Source of the DNA: Streptomyces roseolilacinus
Lineage (GTDB): Bacteria > Actinomycetota > Actinomycetes > Streptomycetales > Streptomycetaceae
Assembly: GCF_014649335.1 (NCBI RefSeq)
Contig: NZ_BMSV01000006.1
Span: 124,001 to 188,000, forward strand
Length of the DNA: 64,000 bases
Direction of reading: 5' to 3'
Shown: positions 16,035 to 24,380 of the stretch, in pieces
Position numbering within the stretch: the first letter of the stretch is position 1
Layout of the letters: every line of letters starts with the position of its first letter
Notes under the pieces: generated by a model
Told to the model about the DNA's origin: nothing
The model's database searches: none
Seen by the model: only the letters and a program-made list of their open reading frames with translations
Position numbers and translations under genes: made by a program

Positions 16035-16388
16035 TTACGCGACGACCGCGGGGCCGCCGTGCTCGCTCACCATCGGGCGGCCGGCGCTCTCCCAGGCGAT
16101 CATGCCGCCGTCCACGTTCACCGCGTCGAGTCCCTGCTGCACCAGGTACTGCGTGACCTGCGCGGACCGGCCGCCGACCCGGCACATCACATAGGCGCGC
16201 CGCCCGTCGGCCACCGCCTCCGTCACCTCACCGAAGCGGGCGACGAACTCGCTCATCGGCACGTGCAGGGCGCCCTCGACGTGCCCGGCGACCCACTCGT
16301 CGTCCTCCCGTACGTCCAGGACCAGGGCGTCACCCGGCACGGAGGCGGCGTCCACGGTGGGCAGCGGTGCGAAGTTCATGGGGGTCAT
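16035..16388 (-). CDS. Single-domain rhodanese-like protein
   Basis: 117 residues, one rhodanese domain. LVLDVREDDEWVAGHVEGALHVP (about 23-45) and the active loop MCRVGGRS with the catalytic Cys (about 72-79, six-residue loop) are present. Such proteins transfer sulfane sulfur from a persulfide to a thiol acceptor. The ATG overlaps the upstream J-domain gene stop by four bases. A second in-frame ATG nine bases later (MNFAPL) is possible. The physiological acceptor is unknown. Confidence 0.85.
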   Translation of the reverse strand: MTPMNFAPLPTVDAASVPGDALVLDVREDDEWVAGHVEGALHVPMSEFVARFGEVTEAVADGRRAYVMCRVGGRSAQVTQYLVQQGLDAVNVDGGMIAWESAGRPMVSEHGGPAVVA

Positions 16389-17308
16389 TCCTTCTCTTCA
16401 GGCAGGTACGGGGAGGTCGTCAGCGCCGCGAGTTCGGCCTCCCGCGCGGACACCTGGGCCATCAGCTGTTCGGCGATCTCGTCGAGGAGCCGGTCGGGGT
16501 CGTCGGGCGCCATCCGCAGCATCGCACCGATCGCGCTCTCCTCCAGCTCACGCGCGACGACCGCCAGCAGTTCCTTGCGCTGCGCCAGCCACTCCAGGCG
16601 GGCGTACAGCTCCTCGCTCTCGCTCACCACCGGCTCGGCGGGCGCCGGCCCCGCCTCCCACTCCCCGGCGAGCTGCCGCAGCAGCGCCTCGTCGCCGCGG
16701 GCGTACGCGGTGTTGACGCGCGTGATGAACTCGTCGCGCCGCTTGCGCTCCGCCTCCTCGGCGGCCAGGTCGGGGTGGGCCTTGCGGACGAGGTCGCGGT
16801 AGAGCTTGCGCGCCTCGTCGCTGGGACGCACCCGCCGGGGCGCCTGCACGGGCTGCTCGTTCAGCATCGCGGCGGCCTCCGGGGACAGGCCCTCGGAGTC
16901 GATCCAGCTGTGGAAGAGCTCGTCGACCCCCGGCATGGGCATCACCATGCCCCGGGCCTCCTGCGCCCTGCGCAGGTCCTCCGGGTCACCGGTGCGCGCC
17001 GCCCGCGCCTCCGCGATCAGCGCGTCCAGCTCGTCGAGGCGCGCGTACATCGGCCCGAGCTTCTGGTGGTGCAGCCGGGAGAAGTTCTCCACCTCGACCC
17101 GGAAGGTCTCCACCGCGATCTCGAACTCGATCAGCGCCTGCTCGGCCGCCCGCACGGCACGGGCGAGCCGCGCCTCCGGGGCCTCCCGCGGTTCGGTGGC
17201 GCCGGGCTCGGCGGGCGGGGGGCCCTGCGGCTCGGGCTGCCGGGGCCGATCGGCGGCAGCGGCCTCGTCCACGGGGGCGCCGGTCAGGTCGTCGCTCGGG
17301 GTCGTCAC
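16385..17308 (-). CDS. J-domain-containing protein
   Basis: 307 residues from a GTG. The N-terminal ~45 residues are Pro/Ala/Glu-rich. Residues ~48-105 are strongly helical and likely coiled coil (ARAVRAAEQALIEFEIAVE). A J-like domain follows at ~183-230: DEARKLYRDLVRKAHPDL with the HPD tripeptide, then DEFITRVNTAYARGD. The HPD motif is what stimulates DnaK-type ATPases. No Gly/Phe or zinc-finger region of classical DnaJ exists, so it is a class C-like protein of unknown client. Coupled to the rhodanese gene by ATGA. Confidence 0.75.
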   Translation of the reverse strand: MTTPSDDLTGAPVDEAAAADRPRQPEPQGPPPAEPGATEPREAPEARLARAVRAAEQALIEFEIAVETFRVEVENFSRLHHQKLGPMYARLDELDALIAEARAARTGDPEDLRRAQEARGMVMPMPGVDELFHSWIDSEGLSPEAAAMLNEQPVQAPRRVRPSDEARKLYRDLVRKAHPDLAAEEAERKRRDEFITRVNTAYARGDEALLRQLAGEWEAGPAPAEPVVSESEELYARLEWLAQRKELLAVVARELEESAIGAMLRMAPDDPDRLLDEIAEQLMAQVSAREAELAALTTSPYLPEEKE

Positions 17309-17342
17309 CCGACCAGACTACGGGCGACCGGCGCCCGACCCG

Positions 17343-18821
17343 TCATACGCCCAGCTCGGCGGCGATGCGACCGGCCCGCACGGCCGCGACCAGGTCGGCG
17401 TGGTCGGCCTCGGTGCGGTCCGCGTACGCCACGGCGAAGGCGGCGACGGCCGCGTCCAGCTCGTCGTTCTTGCCGCAGTACGCCGCCACGAGCCGCGGGT
17501 CGGCGCTGTGGGCGTGCGCCCTCGCCAGCAGGGCGCCGGTCATCCGCGCGTAGTCGTCGACCTGGTCGGCCGCCAGCGCCCCCGGCTCGACGCTGCCCTT
17601 GCGGTTGCGGAACTGCCGCACCTGGTAGGGGAGCCCCTCCACGGTCGTCCATCCGAGCAGGCTGTCGCTGACGACCTGCATCCGCTTCTGCCCCAGCACG
17701 ACCCGGCGCCCCTCGTGCCCGGCCGCCTCGGCCTCGAACCCGGCCTCGGGCAGGTACGGCACCAGCGCCGAGGGCCTGGCCTCCTTCACCTGGAGCACCA
17801 GCGGCTCCCCCCGGTGGTCCAGGAGCAGCACCACGTACGAGCGGGTGCCCACGCTTCCCGTGCCGACGACGCGGAACGCCACGTCCTGGATCGCGTACCG
17901 GGCGAGCAGCGGCAGCCGGTCCGGCGGCAGCGTCGCCAGGTACGGGCCCAGCGCGGAGGCGACCGCCGCGGCCTCGGCGTCCGGCACCCGCGACAGCACC
18001 GGCGGGGCGTCCACGAACCGCTGCGAGCCGTCCTCGCAGGTCTCCGTCGCCTTCGCGGCGAACCGGGCGCTCGTGTTCCGGCGGGCCTTCTCCGACACCC
18101 GCTCCAGCGTGCCGAGCAGGTCCCGCGCGTCCGTGTGGGAGACGAGCTCCTCGTCGGCGATGGCGTTCCACGCGTCCAGCACCGGCAGCCGCGCCAGCAG
18201 CCGCATGGTCCGCCGGTAGGCGCCCACCGCGTCGTGCGCGGCCGCCCGGCACACGTCCTCGTCGGCCCCGGCCTCCCGCCCGGCCAGCACCAGGGACGTC
18301 GCGAGGCGCTTGAGGTCCCACTCCCACGGGCCGACCACGGTCTCGTCGAAGTCGTTCAGGTCGATGACCAGCCGGCCGCTCGCGTCGCCGTACAGGCCGA
18401 AGTTCGCCGCGTGGGCGTCCCCGCAGATCTGCGCGCCCACGCCCGTCACCGGCGTGCCCGCGAGGTCGTGCGCCATCAGCCCGGCGGCGCCGCGCAGGAA
18501 CGCGAACGGCGTCGCCGCCATGCGCCCGACCCGTATCGGCGCCAGGGCGGGCACCCGGCCGCGGCTCGACTCCTCGACCGCGCGCACCGCGTCGGGCCGC
18601 CCGGCGCGCAGCGGCAGCGCGTCGTGCGCGGAGCGCGGCACCCGCTCGCGCAGGACCTTGCCGTACGCCTTCGGCCCCCCGGCCCCGCCCGGGCCGTGCG
18701 TCCCGGTGGTGCGCCGCGCGAAGCCCGGCACGACCGGGATCCGCCCCGCGCCGCCGCCCGCGCCACCACCGCCGCCGTCGCCCGTCCGCTGCGCGGGCAC
18801 CTCGGCCCGGATCTCGTCCAT
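17343..18821 (-). CDS. DUF2252-family protein (kinase-like fold)
   Basis: 492 residues from ATG 18821 (GGGGGG about 4 bases upstream); in-frame ATGs at 18842 and 18881 are less likely. FAFLRGAAGLMAHDLAG, ICGDAHAANFGLYGD and DLNDFDETVVGPWEWDLKR (about 145-210) are the DUF2252 hallmarks and resemble the catalytic and metal loops of aminoglycoside-phosphotransferase-like kinases. Substrate is unknown. The N-terminal ~45 residues are a Gly-rich low-complexity stretch. It stands 34 bp from the J-domain gene on the same strand and may be co-transcribed with it. Confidence 0.82.
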   Translation of the reverse strand: MDEIRAEVPAQRTGDGGGGGAGGGAGRIPVVPGFARRTTGTHGPGGAGGPKAYGKVLRERVPRSAHDALPLRAGRPDAVRAVEESSRGRVPALAPIRVGRMAATPFAFLRGAAGLMAHDLAGTPVTGVGAQICGDAHAANFGLYGDASGRLVIDLNDFDETVVGPWEWDLKRLATSLVLAGREAGADEDVCRAAAHDAVGAYRRTMRLLARLPVLDAWNAIADEELVSHTDARDLLGTLERVSEKARRNTSARFAAKATETCEDGSQRFVDAPPVLSRVPDAEAAAVASALGPYLATLPPDRLPLLARYAIQDVAFRVVGTGSVGTRSYVVLLLDHRGEPLVLQVKEARPSALVPYLPEAGFEAEAAGHEGRRVVLGQKRMQVVSDSLLGWTTVEGLPYQVRQFRNRKGSVEPGALAADQVDDYARMTGALLARAHAHSADPRLVAAYCGKNDELDAAVAAFAVAYADRTEADHADLVAAVRAGRIAAELGV

Positions 18822-19362
18822 ACGCCCCCCAACACCTGACATCCACCGAACGTGCGACGACCGTACTCTCCTGCCGTCCACCCGTCTCCCCCCTGTGGAC
18901 GGCCCTCATTCACGCACCTCCGCCGCCCCGTCCGCCGGCCGCCGCGGCGCCGCCCCGGACGCCGCCCCGGAAGCCCGCCTGCCGCCTTCTCCGGGGGTGA
19001 GGGGCCGCGCACCACCGCCGCCCTCCACCACGCGCGTCCGGGCCCGCCGGTGCCCGTCCCCGGCCGGTACGTCCGGCGGGCGTGCGGCGGCGGGTCGCCG
19101 GACTCGTCGACGGCCGCGGCGCCGGGGCCTGTTCGAGGACCGCGCCGGGCGGGCCGGGGAGTCGCCGGAAGACCCCCGCGAAGCGGCGTGCGGCGGCACG
19201 CCCACCGAACCGGAGGTCGTACGGCACGTCGGCGCCGTCCCGGCCGCGCTCGACCCGCCCGGCCGCGCCACCGCCCGCCCCGAGCACCCCGTCCCGAGCG
19301 GATCGCCCAACGAGAAAGGGCCCCCACCCGGACTCTCGTCCGAGTGGAGACCCTGTCTCCTG
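18822..19362. other. 541-bp gene-free GC-rich interval
   Basis: No frame shows a recognisable protein. The only long readings are Arg/Pro/Gly-rich shadows, and one minus-strand reading is the translated tRNA-Leu (GWRNRQTRWIQVP). A possible single DnaA-like box (TGTGGACGG) occurs at 18894-18902. The interval should hold the DUF2252 promoter, but I cannot place it. Confidence 0.5.
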
Positions 19363-19449
19363 TGGTGCGCGAGGGGGGAGTTGAACCCCCACGCCCTTGC
19401 GGGCACTGGAACCTGAATCCAGCGCGTCTGCCTATTCCGCCACCCGCGC
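19363..19449 (-). tRNA. tRNA-Leu (anticodon CAG)
   Basis: 87 nt including an encoded CCA. 5' GCGCGGG pairs with CTCGCGC before discriminator A and CCA; the variable arm is long (TGCCCGCAAGGGCG), as expected for class II tRNA-Leu. The anticodon loop reads GATTCAGGT with CAG central. CTG is the main leucine codon in this genome type. A candidate -10 (TAATCT) is 60 bp upstream. Confidence 0.95.
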
Positions 19450-19917
19450 ATTTGGGTGTTGTCTCCTCGGGCCCCACCTTTTCGGTGCGACCGCTTGGCG
19501 ACATCTGAAGATTAGCACGTCGCACGGGGTGGGTTCACATCCGTTGTTTCGGGGGCCCGACGGGCGAACAAGGAGGAGGGGGGACGTCCGCGCGGACGCG
19601 CCCGGGAACACACGCACCGCCCACCCCGCCCGACCCGCGCGGCGCGCACGGCACGCACCCGACGGAGACGTACATATGGACACCCCGCCCCGGGACGACG
19701 GGAATGGACCGGCACGGAACGGAACGCCCCGCCCCCCACTCATCCCGGGTGGGCCCCGGGTGCGGGACACTGTCCACAGGCCGCCTCTACGATCCATACG
19801 GGAGATGTGAGAGGTGACACTCGTCCACAGGGCAGAGAAGGGGAACCAGCCGATTTCCCGACGCGTGGATACGATCAGTAAGCAGTACCAGGACGGCAAC
19901 GACGGAGGAGGTGCCCC
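19450..19917. other. Intergenic region with tRNA-Leu and fhaA promoters and two DnaA-like boxes
   Basis: 468 bp between divergent tRNA-Leu and fhaA. The minus strand carries TAATCT at 19514-19509 as a candidate tRNA-Leu -10, set in GCTAATCTTCAGA, which is repeated before tRNA-Ile. Boxes CTGTCCACA (19770-19778) and TCGTCCACA (19821-19829) lie 51 bp apart before fhaA. TACGAT occurs twice as a possible fhaA -10 (about 19788 and 19870), without a good -35. No gene is evident. Confidence 0.45.
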
Positions 19918-20790
19918 ATGGGAGTCCTGAAGCGGTTCGAGCAGCGACTCGAAGGCCTGGTCAACGGCACCTTCGCCAAGGTCTTCAAGTCCGAGGTCCA
20001 GCCCGTCGAGATCGCCGGGGCCCTCCAGCGCGAGTGCGACAACAACGCGACGATCTGGAACCGCGAGCGGACGGTCGTCCCCAACGACTTCATCGTCGAG
20101 TTGAGCACGCCCGACTACGAGCGCCTCAGCCCGTACTCGGGACAGCTCGGCGACGAGCTCGCCGGCCTCGTCCGGGACTACGCCAAGCAGCAGCGGTACA
20201 CGTTCATGGGCCCCATCAAGGTCCACCTGGAGAAGGCCGACGACCTCGACACCGGCCTGTACCGGGTCCGCAGCCGCACCCTGGCGTCCAGTTCCTCGCA
20301 GTCCGCGCAGCCCGTCGACGGCGCGCACCCGGCGGGCCCGCCGCACGGCCAGGGCGGTCGCCCCGGCGGCTACGGCTACCCGCCCACCGGTGCCCCGCCG
20401 ATGCCCGCCGCCCCGCCACCGGGCACCGGCGCCCCCGGCGGCGCGCACCGCCCCGGTCCCGCCGCGCACCGCCCGCCCGGAGCCTCCGGCCACGTGCCGG
20501 GCGCCGGCCAGGTGCGCCGCTGGATCGAGATCAACGGCACGCGCCACCAGATCTCCCGTCCCACCCTCGTACTGGGCCGCAGCACGGACGCCGACGTACG
20601 GATCGACGACCCCGGCGTGTCCCGCCGCCACTGCGAGATCCGGACCGGCACGCCCTCGACGATCCAGGACCTCGGGTCCACCAACGGCATCGTGGTGGAC
20701 GGGCAGCACACCACCCGCGCTACGCTCCGCGACGGCTCGCGGATCGTCGTGGGCAGTACCACCATCGTTTACCGGCAAGCCGAAGGGTGA
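19918..20790 (+). CDS. fhaA: FhaA: DUF3662 and FHA domain signalling protein
   Basis: 290 residues. Residues 1-~120 are the DUF3662 domain (MGVLKRFEQRLEGLVNGTFA..., KVFKSEVQPVEIAGALQREC). A Pro/Gly/Ala linker follows, and then a C-terminal FHA domain (about 200-288) with LVLGRSTDADVRIDDPGVSRRHCEI and the GSTNG loop that binds phosphothreonine. In mycobacteria FhaA binds phosphorylated MviN/pseudokinase and other PknB targets and tunes peptidoglycan synthesis. It opens the fhaA-fhaB-pstP-rodA-pbpA-pknB cluster, which here lacks the mycobacterial pknA. GAGGAGG lies about 8 bases before the ATG. Confidence 0.94.
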   Translation: MGVLKRFEQRLEGLVNGTFAKVFKSEVQPVEIAGALQRECDNNATIWNRERTVVPNDFIVELSTPDYERLSPYSGQLGDELAGLVRDYAKQQRYTFMGPIKVHLEKADDLDTGLYRVRSRTLASSSSQSAQPVDGAHPAGPPHGQGGRPGGYGYPPTGAPPMPAAPPPGTGAPGGAHRPGPAAHRPPGASGHVPGAGQVRRWIEINGTRHQISRPTLVLGRSTDADVRIDDPGVSRRHCEIRTGTPSTIQDLGSTNGIVVDGQHTTRATLRDGSRIVVGSTTIVYRQAEG

Positions 20791-20800
20791 AGCGGGGGCA

Positions 20801-21295
20801 ATGTCAGAGCTGACCCTCACGGTCATGCGGTTGGGTTTCCTCGCCGTACTGTGGCTGTTCGTCATCGTGGCCGTCCAGGTCATCCGCAGCGACCTGTTCG
20901 GTACGCGAGTCACGCAGCGCGGTTCGCGCCGCGAGGGCGCGCGTCCGCAGCAGGGCGGCCGCCAGGGGGCGGCCCCCCCGCAGCAGCGGCAGCGCCGCGG
21001 CGCCCCAACCAAGCTGGTCGTGTCCGAGGGCACGCTGACCGGCACGACGGTCGCGCTCCAGGGCCAGACCATCACGCTGGGCCGGGCCCACGACTCCACG
21101 ATCGTGCTGGACGACGACTACGCCTCCAGCCGGCATGCCAGGATCTACCCGGACCGTGACGGCCAGTGGATCGTCGAGGATCTCGGGTCCACGAACGGCA
21201 CCTACCTCGACCGGACCCGACTCACCACGCCGACCCCGATTCCGCTGGGCGCGCCGATCCGCATCGGCAAGACCGTCATCGAGCTGCGGAAGTAG
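20801..21295 (+). CDS. fhaB: FhaB: membrane-anchored FHA domain protein
   Basis: 164 residues. One N-terminal membrane segment (LTVMRLGFLAVLWLFVIVAV, about 4-24), an Arg/Gln-rich linker, then an FHA domain (about 80-160) with ITLGRAHDSTIVLDDDYASSRHARI and GSTNGTYLD. The orthologous mycobacterial FhaB (FipA) links PknA/B signalling to septation. It starts 10 bp after the fhaA stop. A 126-bp gap with a small overlapping reading frame separates it from pstP. Confidence 0.93.
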   Translation: MSELTLTVMRLGFLAVLWLFVIVAVQVIRSDLFGTRVTQRGSRREGARPQQGGRQGAAPPQQRQRRGAPTKLVVSEGTLTGTTVALQGQTITLGRAHDSTIVLDDDYASSRHARIYPDRDGQWIVEDLGSTNGTYLDRTRLTTPTPIPLGAPIRIGKTVIELRK

Positions 21296-21302
21296 TACGA
21301 CA

Positions 21303-21425
21303 ATGAGCGAGCGGAGCGAGCGAGCCGCAGCGGTCCCAGAGGACCGGAAGGGGCTCCCGACCGGAGGGTGGGCAGTGTGGCTCGAGACCGGCTGTACCCC
21401 GAGCCGACGGGTGAGGTGCGCATGA
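21303..21425 (+). CDS. Possible 40-residue leader ORF overlapping pstP start
   Basis: ATG 21303 opens a frame reading MSERSERAAAVPEDRKGLPT and ending RRVRCA, whose TGA overlaps the pstP ATG by four bases (ATGA). MSERSER is encoded by the GC-rich repeat GAGCGAGCGGAGCGAGCGAG, a sequence found repeatedly in Streptomyces genomes. It contains a hairpin, CGGTCC-caga-GGACCG (21331-21346). The start has no convincing ribosome-binding site. It may be a coupling leader, a non-coding mobile repeat, or chance. Confidence 0.25.
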   Translation: MSERSERAAAVPEDRKGLPTGGWAVWLETGCTPSRRVRCA

Positions 21426-22909
21426 GTCTGACACTGCGCTTCGCCGCCGGGTCGCACAAGGGCATGATCCGCGAGGGCAACGAGGACTCGGGTTACGCCG
21501 GCCCCCGCCTGCTCGCGATCGCCGACGGCATGGGCGGCCAGGCCGCGGGCGAGGTCGCCTCCTCCGAAGTGATCTCCAACCTCGTCACGCTCGACGACGA
21601 CGTCCCCGGCTCGGACATCCTCACCTCCCTCGGCACCGCGGTGCAGCGCGCCAACGACCAGCTGCGCGTGATGGTCGAGGAGGACCCCCAGCTCGAAGGC
21701 ATGGGGACCACCCTGACCGCCCTGCTGTGGACGGGGCAGCGCCTCGGCCTCGTGCACGTCGGCGACTCGCGCGCCTACCTCCTCCGCGACGGCGTCCTCA
21801 CCCAGATCACCCAGGACCACACGTGGGTCCAGCGCCTCGTCGACGAGGGCCGGATCACCGAGGAGGAGGCCACCACCCACCCGCAGCGCTCCCTCCTGAT
21901 GCGCGCGCTGGGCAGCGGCGACCACGTCGAGCCGGACCTGTCGATCCGCGAGGTCCGCGCCGGCGACCGGTACCTGATCTGCTCCGACGGCCTGTCGGGC
22001 GTCGTCTCCCACCAGACGATGGAGGAGACCCTCGCCAGCTACCAGGGCCCGCAGGAGACCGTCCAGGAGCTCATCCAGCTCGCCCTGCGCGGCGGCGGCC
22101 CCGACAACATCACCGTGATCGTCGCGGACGTCCTCGACGTCGACGGCGGCGACACCCTCGCCGGCCGGCTCAGCGACACCCCGGTCGTCGTCGGCGCGGT
22201 GGCCGAGAACCAGCCGCAGCTCAACGACGGCGGCGCCATGCAGACCCCGGCGGGGCGCGCGTCCGGCCTGGGCCGGTCCGGGCAGGCGCCGGCGGGCGGC
22301 TTCGGCCCGCCCGGCAGCGGCGACGACATCGGCTACGACGGCATGCCCCCCGAGGGCGGCGGCTACGGCGCGTACGGCGACGCCGACCTCAGCAAGCCGC
22401 GCACGGGCCGCAGGTGGTTCAAGCGGATCTTCTTCGCGCTGCTGGTGATCGCCCTCCTCGGCGGCGGCGCGTACGGCGGCTACCGCTGGACGCAGACCCA
22501 GTACTACGTCGGTGCGAACGACGGCCACGTCGCGCTGTACCGCGGCATCAGCCAGGACCTGGCGTGGGTCTCGCTGTCGAAGGTGGAGAAGGACCACCCC
22601 GACATCGAACTCAAGTACCTCCCCACCTACCAGCAGCGGCAGGTCGAGGAGACCATCGCCGGCAGCAGCCTGGCGAAGGCCGAGGCCAAGATCAAGGAGC
22701 TGGGGGCCCAGGCGACGGCCTGCAGGAAGCAGGAGCAGGCCCGCGCGGCCCGCACCACGACGCCTCCCAGCGAGGAGCAGGCCGGCGGCACCACGGGCTC
22801 CGCCGGTACCACCAAGCCCAAGCCCACGCCCACCACAGCCGTTCCCTCCCCGGGCCCCACCCTCACGGAGGACGAGAAGAGGCTGGCCTCGAACTGCGGC
22901 AAGCAGTAA
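21422..22909 (+). CDS. pstP: PstP: PP2C-type Ser/Thr protein phosphatase with membrane anchor
   Basis: 495 residues from ATG 21422; GTG starts at 21368/21377 in frame would add 15-18 residues. Residues 1-~237 are the PP2C domain: NEDSGYAG, IADGMGGQAAGEVAS, VHVGDSRAYLLRDG, CSDGLSGVV and GGGPDNITVIV contain the metal-binding aspartates. A Gly/Pro linker leads to a membrane span (FFALLVIALLGGGAYGGYRW, about 338-358) and a ~135-residue external domain. It removes phosphates put on by PknB-type kinases. Confidence 0.94.
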   Translation: MSLTLRFAAGSHKGMIREGNEDSGYAGPRLLAIADGMGGQAAGEVASSEVISNLVTLDDDVPGSDILTSLGTAVQRANDQLRVMVEEDPQLEGMGTTLTALLWTGQRLGLVHVGDSRAYLLRDGVLTQITQDHTWVQRLVDEGRITEEEATTHPQRSLLMRALGSGDHVEPDLSIREVRAGDRYLICSDGLSGVVSHQTMEETLASYQGPQETVQELIQLALRGGGPDNITVIVADVLDVDGGDTLAGRLSDTPVVVGAVAENQPQLNDGGAMQTPAGRASGLGRSGQAPAGGFGPPGSGDDIGYDGMPPEGGGYGAYGDADLSKPRTGRRWFKRIFFALLVIALLGGGAYGGYRWTQTQYYVGANDGHVALYRGISQDLAWVSLSKVEKDHPDIELKYLPTYQQRQVEETIAGSSLAKAEAKIKELGAQATACRKQEQARAARTTTPPSEEQAGGTTGSAGTTKPKPTPTTAVPSPGPTLTEDEKRLASNCGKQ

Positions 22910-22937
22910 GCACCCGTAGGGGGGCCTTTTCACCACC

Positions 22938-24380
22938 ATGAGCGCTGTCACCAACACGACCACCATCGGCGCGATCGACGCACCGAGCCGCCGCAACACC
23001 GAGCTGATGCTGCTCGGCTTCGCCGTCGCGATCCCGGTCTTCGCCTACCTGAACGTGGGCCTCGCCCTCGACGGCGAGGTCCCCACCGGCATGCTGGGCT
23101 ACGGCCTGGGCCTGGGCCTGCTGGCCGGCATCGCGCACCTGCTGGTCCGCCGCTTCGCGAAGTACTCGGACCCGCTGCTGCTGCCCCTGGCGACCCTGCT
23201 GAACGGCCTGGGACTGGTGCTGATCTGGCGCCTCGACCAGTCGCCGCGCCTGATCGCCGACTCGATGCGGCAGTACGGCAGCCACGCCGGCGACGCGCCG
23301 AAGCAGCTGATGTACTCGGCCATCGGCGTGGCCCTGTTCCTGCTGGTACTCGTGTTCCTCAAGGACCACCGGGTGCTCCAGCGCTACACGTACATCTCCA
23401 TGTTCGTGGCGATCGTCCTGCTGCTGCTGCCGCTCGTGCCCGGTCTGGGCACGGACAGCTTCGGCGCCAAGATCTGGATCAGGATCGGCCCGTTCTCCAT
23501 CCAGCCCGGTGAGTTCGCCAAGATCGTCCTCGCGGTCTTCTTCGCCGGGTACCTGATGGTGAAGCGCGACGCGCTCGCCCTGGCCAGCCGCCGCTTCATG
23601 GGCCTGTACCTGCCCCGCGGCCGCGACCTCGGCCCGATCCTCACCATCTGGGCGCTCAGCCTGGCCATCCTGGTCTTCGAGAACGACCTCGGCACGTCGC
23701 TGCTGTTCTTCGGCATGTTCGTCGTCCTGCTGTACGTGGCGACCGAGCGGACCAGCTGGATCGTCATGGGTCTGCTGATGGCCGTGGGCGGCGCGGTGGT
23801 GGTCGGTTCGTTCGCCACCCACGTGCAGTCCCGCGTGGCCGCCTGGCTCGACCCCTTCGAGTGCCTCAAGACCGCGCCGGAGGGCACCAACATGGCGTGG
23901 GCCTGCGACCAGATGACCCAGGTCCTCATGTCGTTCGGCTCCGGCGGCACCATCGGTACCGGACTCGGCCAGGGCAACTCCGACCTGATCAAGTTCGCCG
24001 TCAACTCCGACTTCATCTTCGCCACCGTCGGCGAGGAGCTGGGGCTGGCCGGCGCCATGGCCTTCATCCTCCTGTACGGCCTGATCGTCGAGCGCGGTCT
24101 GCGCACCGCCCTCGCGGCCCGCGACCCCTTCGGCAAGCTGCTCGCGACCGGCCTGTCCGGCGCCTTCGCCCTCCAGGTCTTCGTCGTCGCCGGCGGTGTG
24201 ATGGGCCTCATCCCGCTGACCGGCATGACGATGCCGTTCCTCGCCTACGGCGGCTCGTCGGTGATCGCCAACTGGGCGCTGATCGCGATCCTGCTCCGCA
24301 TCAGCGACACCGCGCGCCGGCCCGCGCCCGCCCCCGCGCCCAACCCCGACGCCGAGATGACCCAGGTGGTCCGCCCGTGA
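22938..24380 (+). CDS. rodA: RodA/FtsW-family SEDS peptidoglycan polymerase
   Basis: 480 residues with about 12 hydrophobic segments. SEDS signatures: FGAKIWIRIGPFSIQPGEFAK (about 176-196), LVFENDLGTSLLFFG (about 244) and the C-terminal ATVGEELGLAG / TGMTMPFLAYGGSS motifs. SEDS proteins polymerise lipid II glycan chains with a class B PBP partner, here pbpA directly downstream (GTGA overlap). The SPOR-cluster position equals mycobacterial rodA rather than division ftsW, which lies in the dcw cluster. Confidence 0.92.
   Translation: MSAVTNTTTIGAIDAPSRRNTELMLLGFAVAIPVFAYLNVGLALDGEVPTGMLGYGLGLGLLAGIAHLLVRRFAKYSDPLLLPLATLLNGLGLVLIWRLDQSPRLIADSMRQYGSHAGDAPKQLMYSAIGVALFLLVLVFLKDHRVLQRYTYISMFVAIVLLLLPLVPGLGTDSFGAKIWIRIGPFSIQPGEFAKIVLAVFFAGYLMVKRDALALASRRFMGLYLPRGRDLGPILTIWALSLAILVFENDLGTSLLFFGMFVVLLYVATERTSWIVMGLLMAVGGAVVVGSFATHVQSRVAAWLDPFECLKTAPEGTNMAWACDQMTQVLMSFGSGGTIGTGLGQGNSDLIKFAVNSDFIFATVGEELGLAGAMAFILLYGLIVERGLRTALAARDPFGKLLATGLSGAFALQVFVVAGGVMGLIPLTGMTMPFLAYGGSSVIANWALIAILLRISDTARRPAPAPAPNPDAEMTQVVRP

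Noticed and set aside
18906..19451. Minus-strand frame starting MRGWRNRQTRWIQVPVP
   Set aside because: This is the translated tRNA-Leu gene followed by low-complexity sequence, a common false protein.
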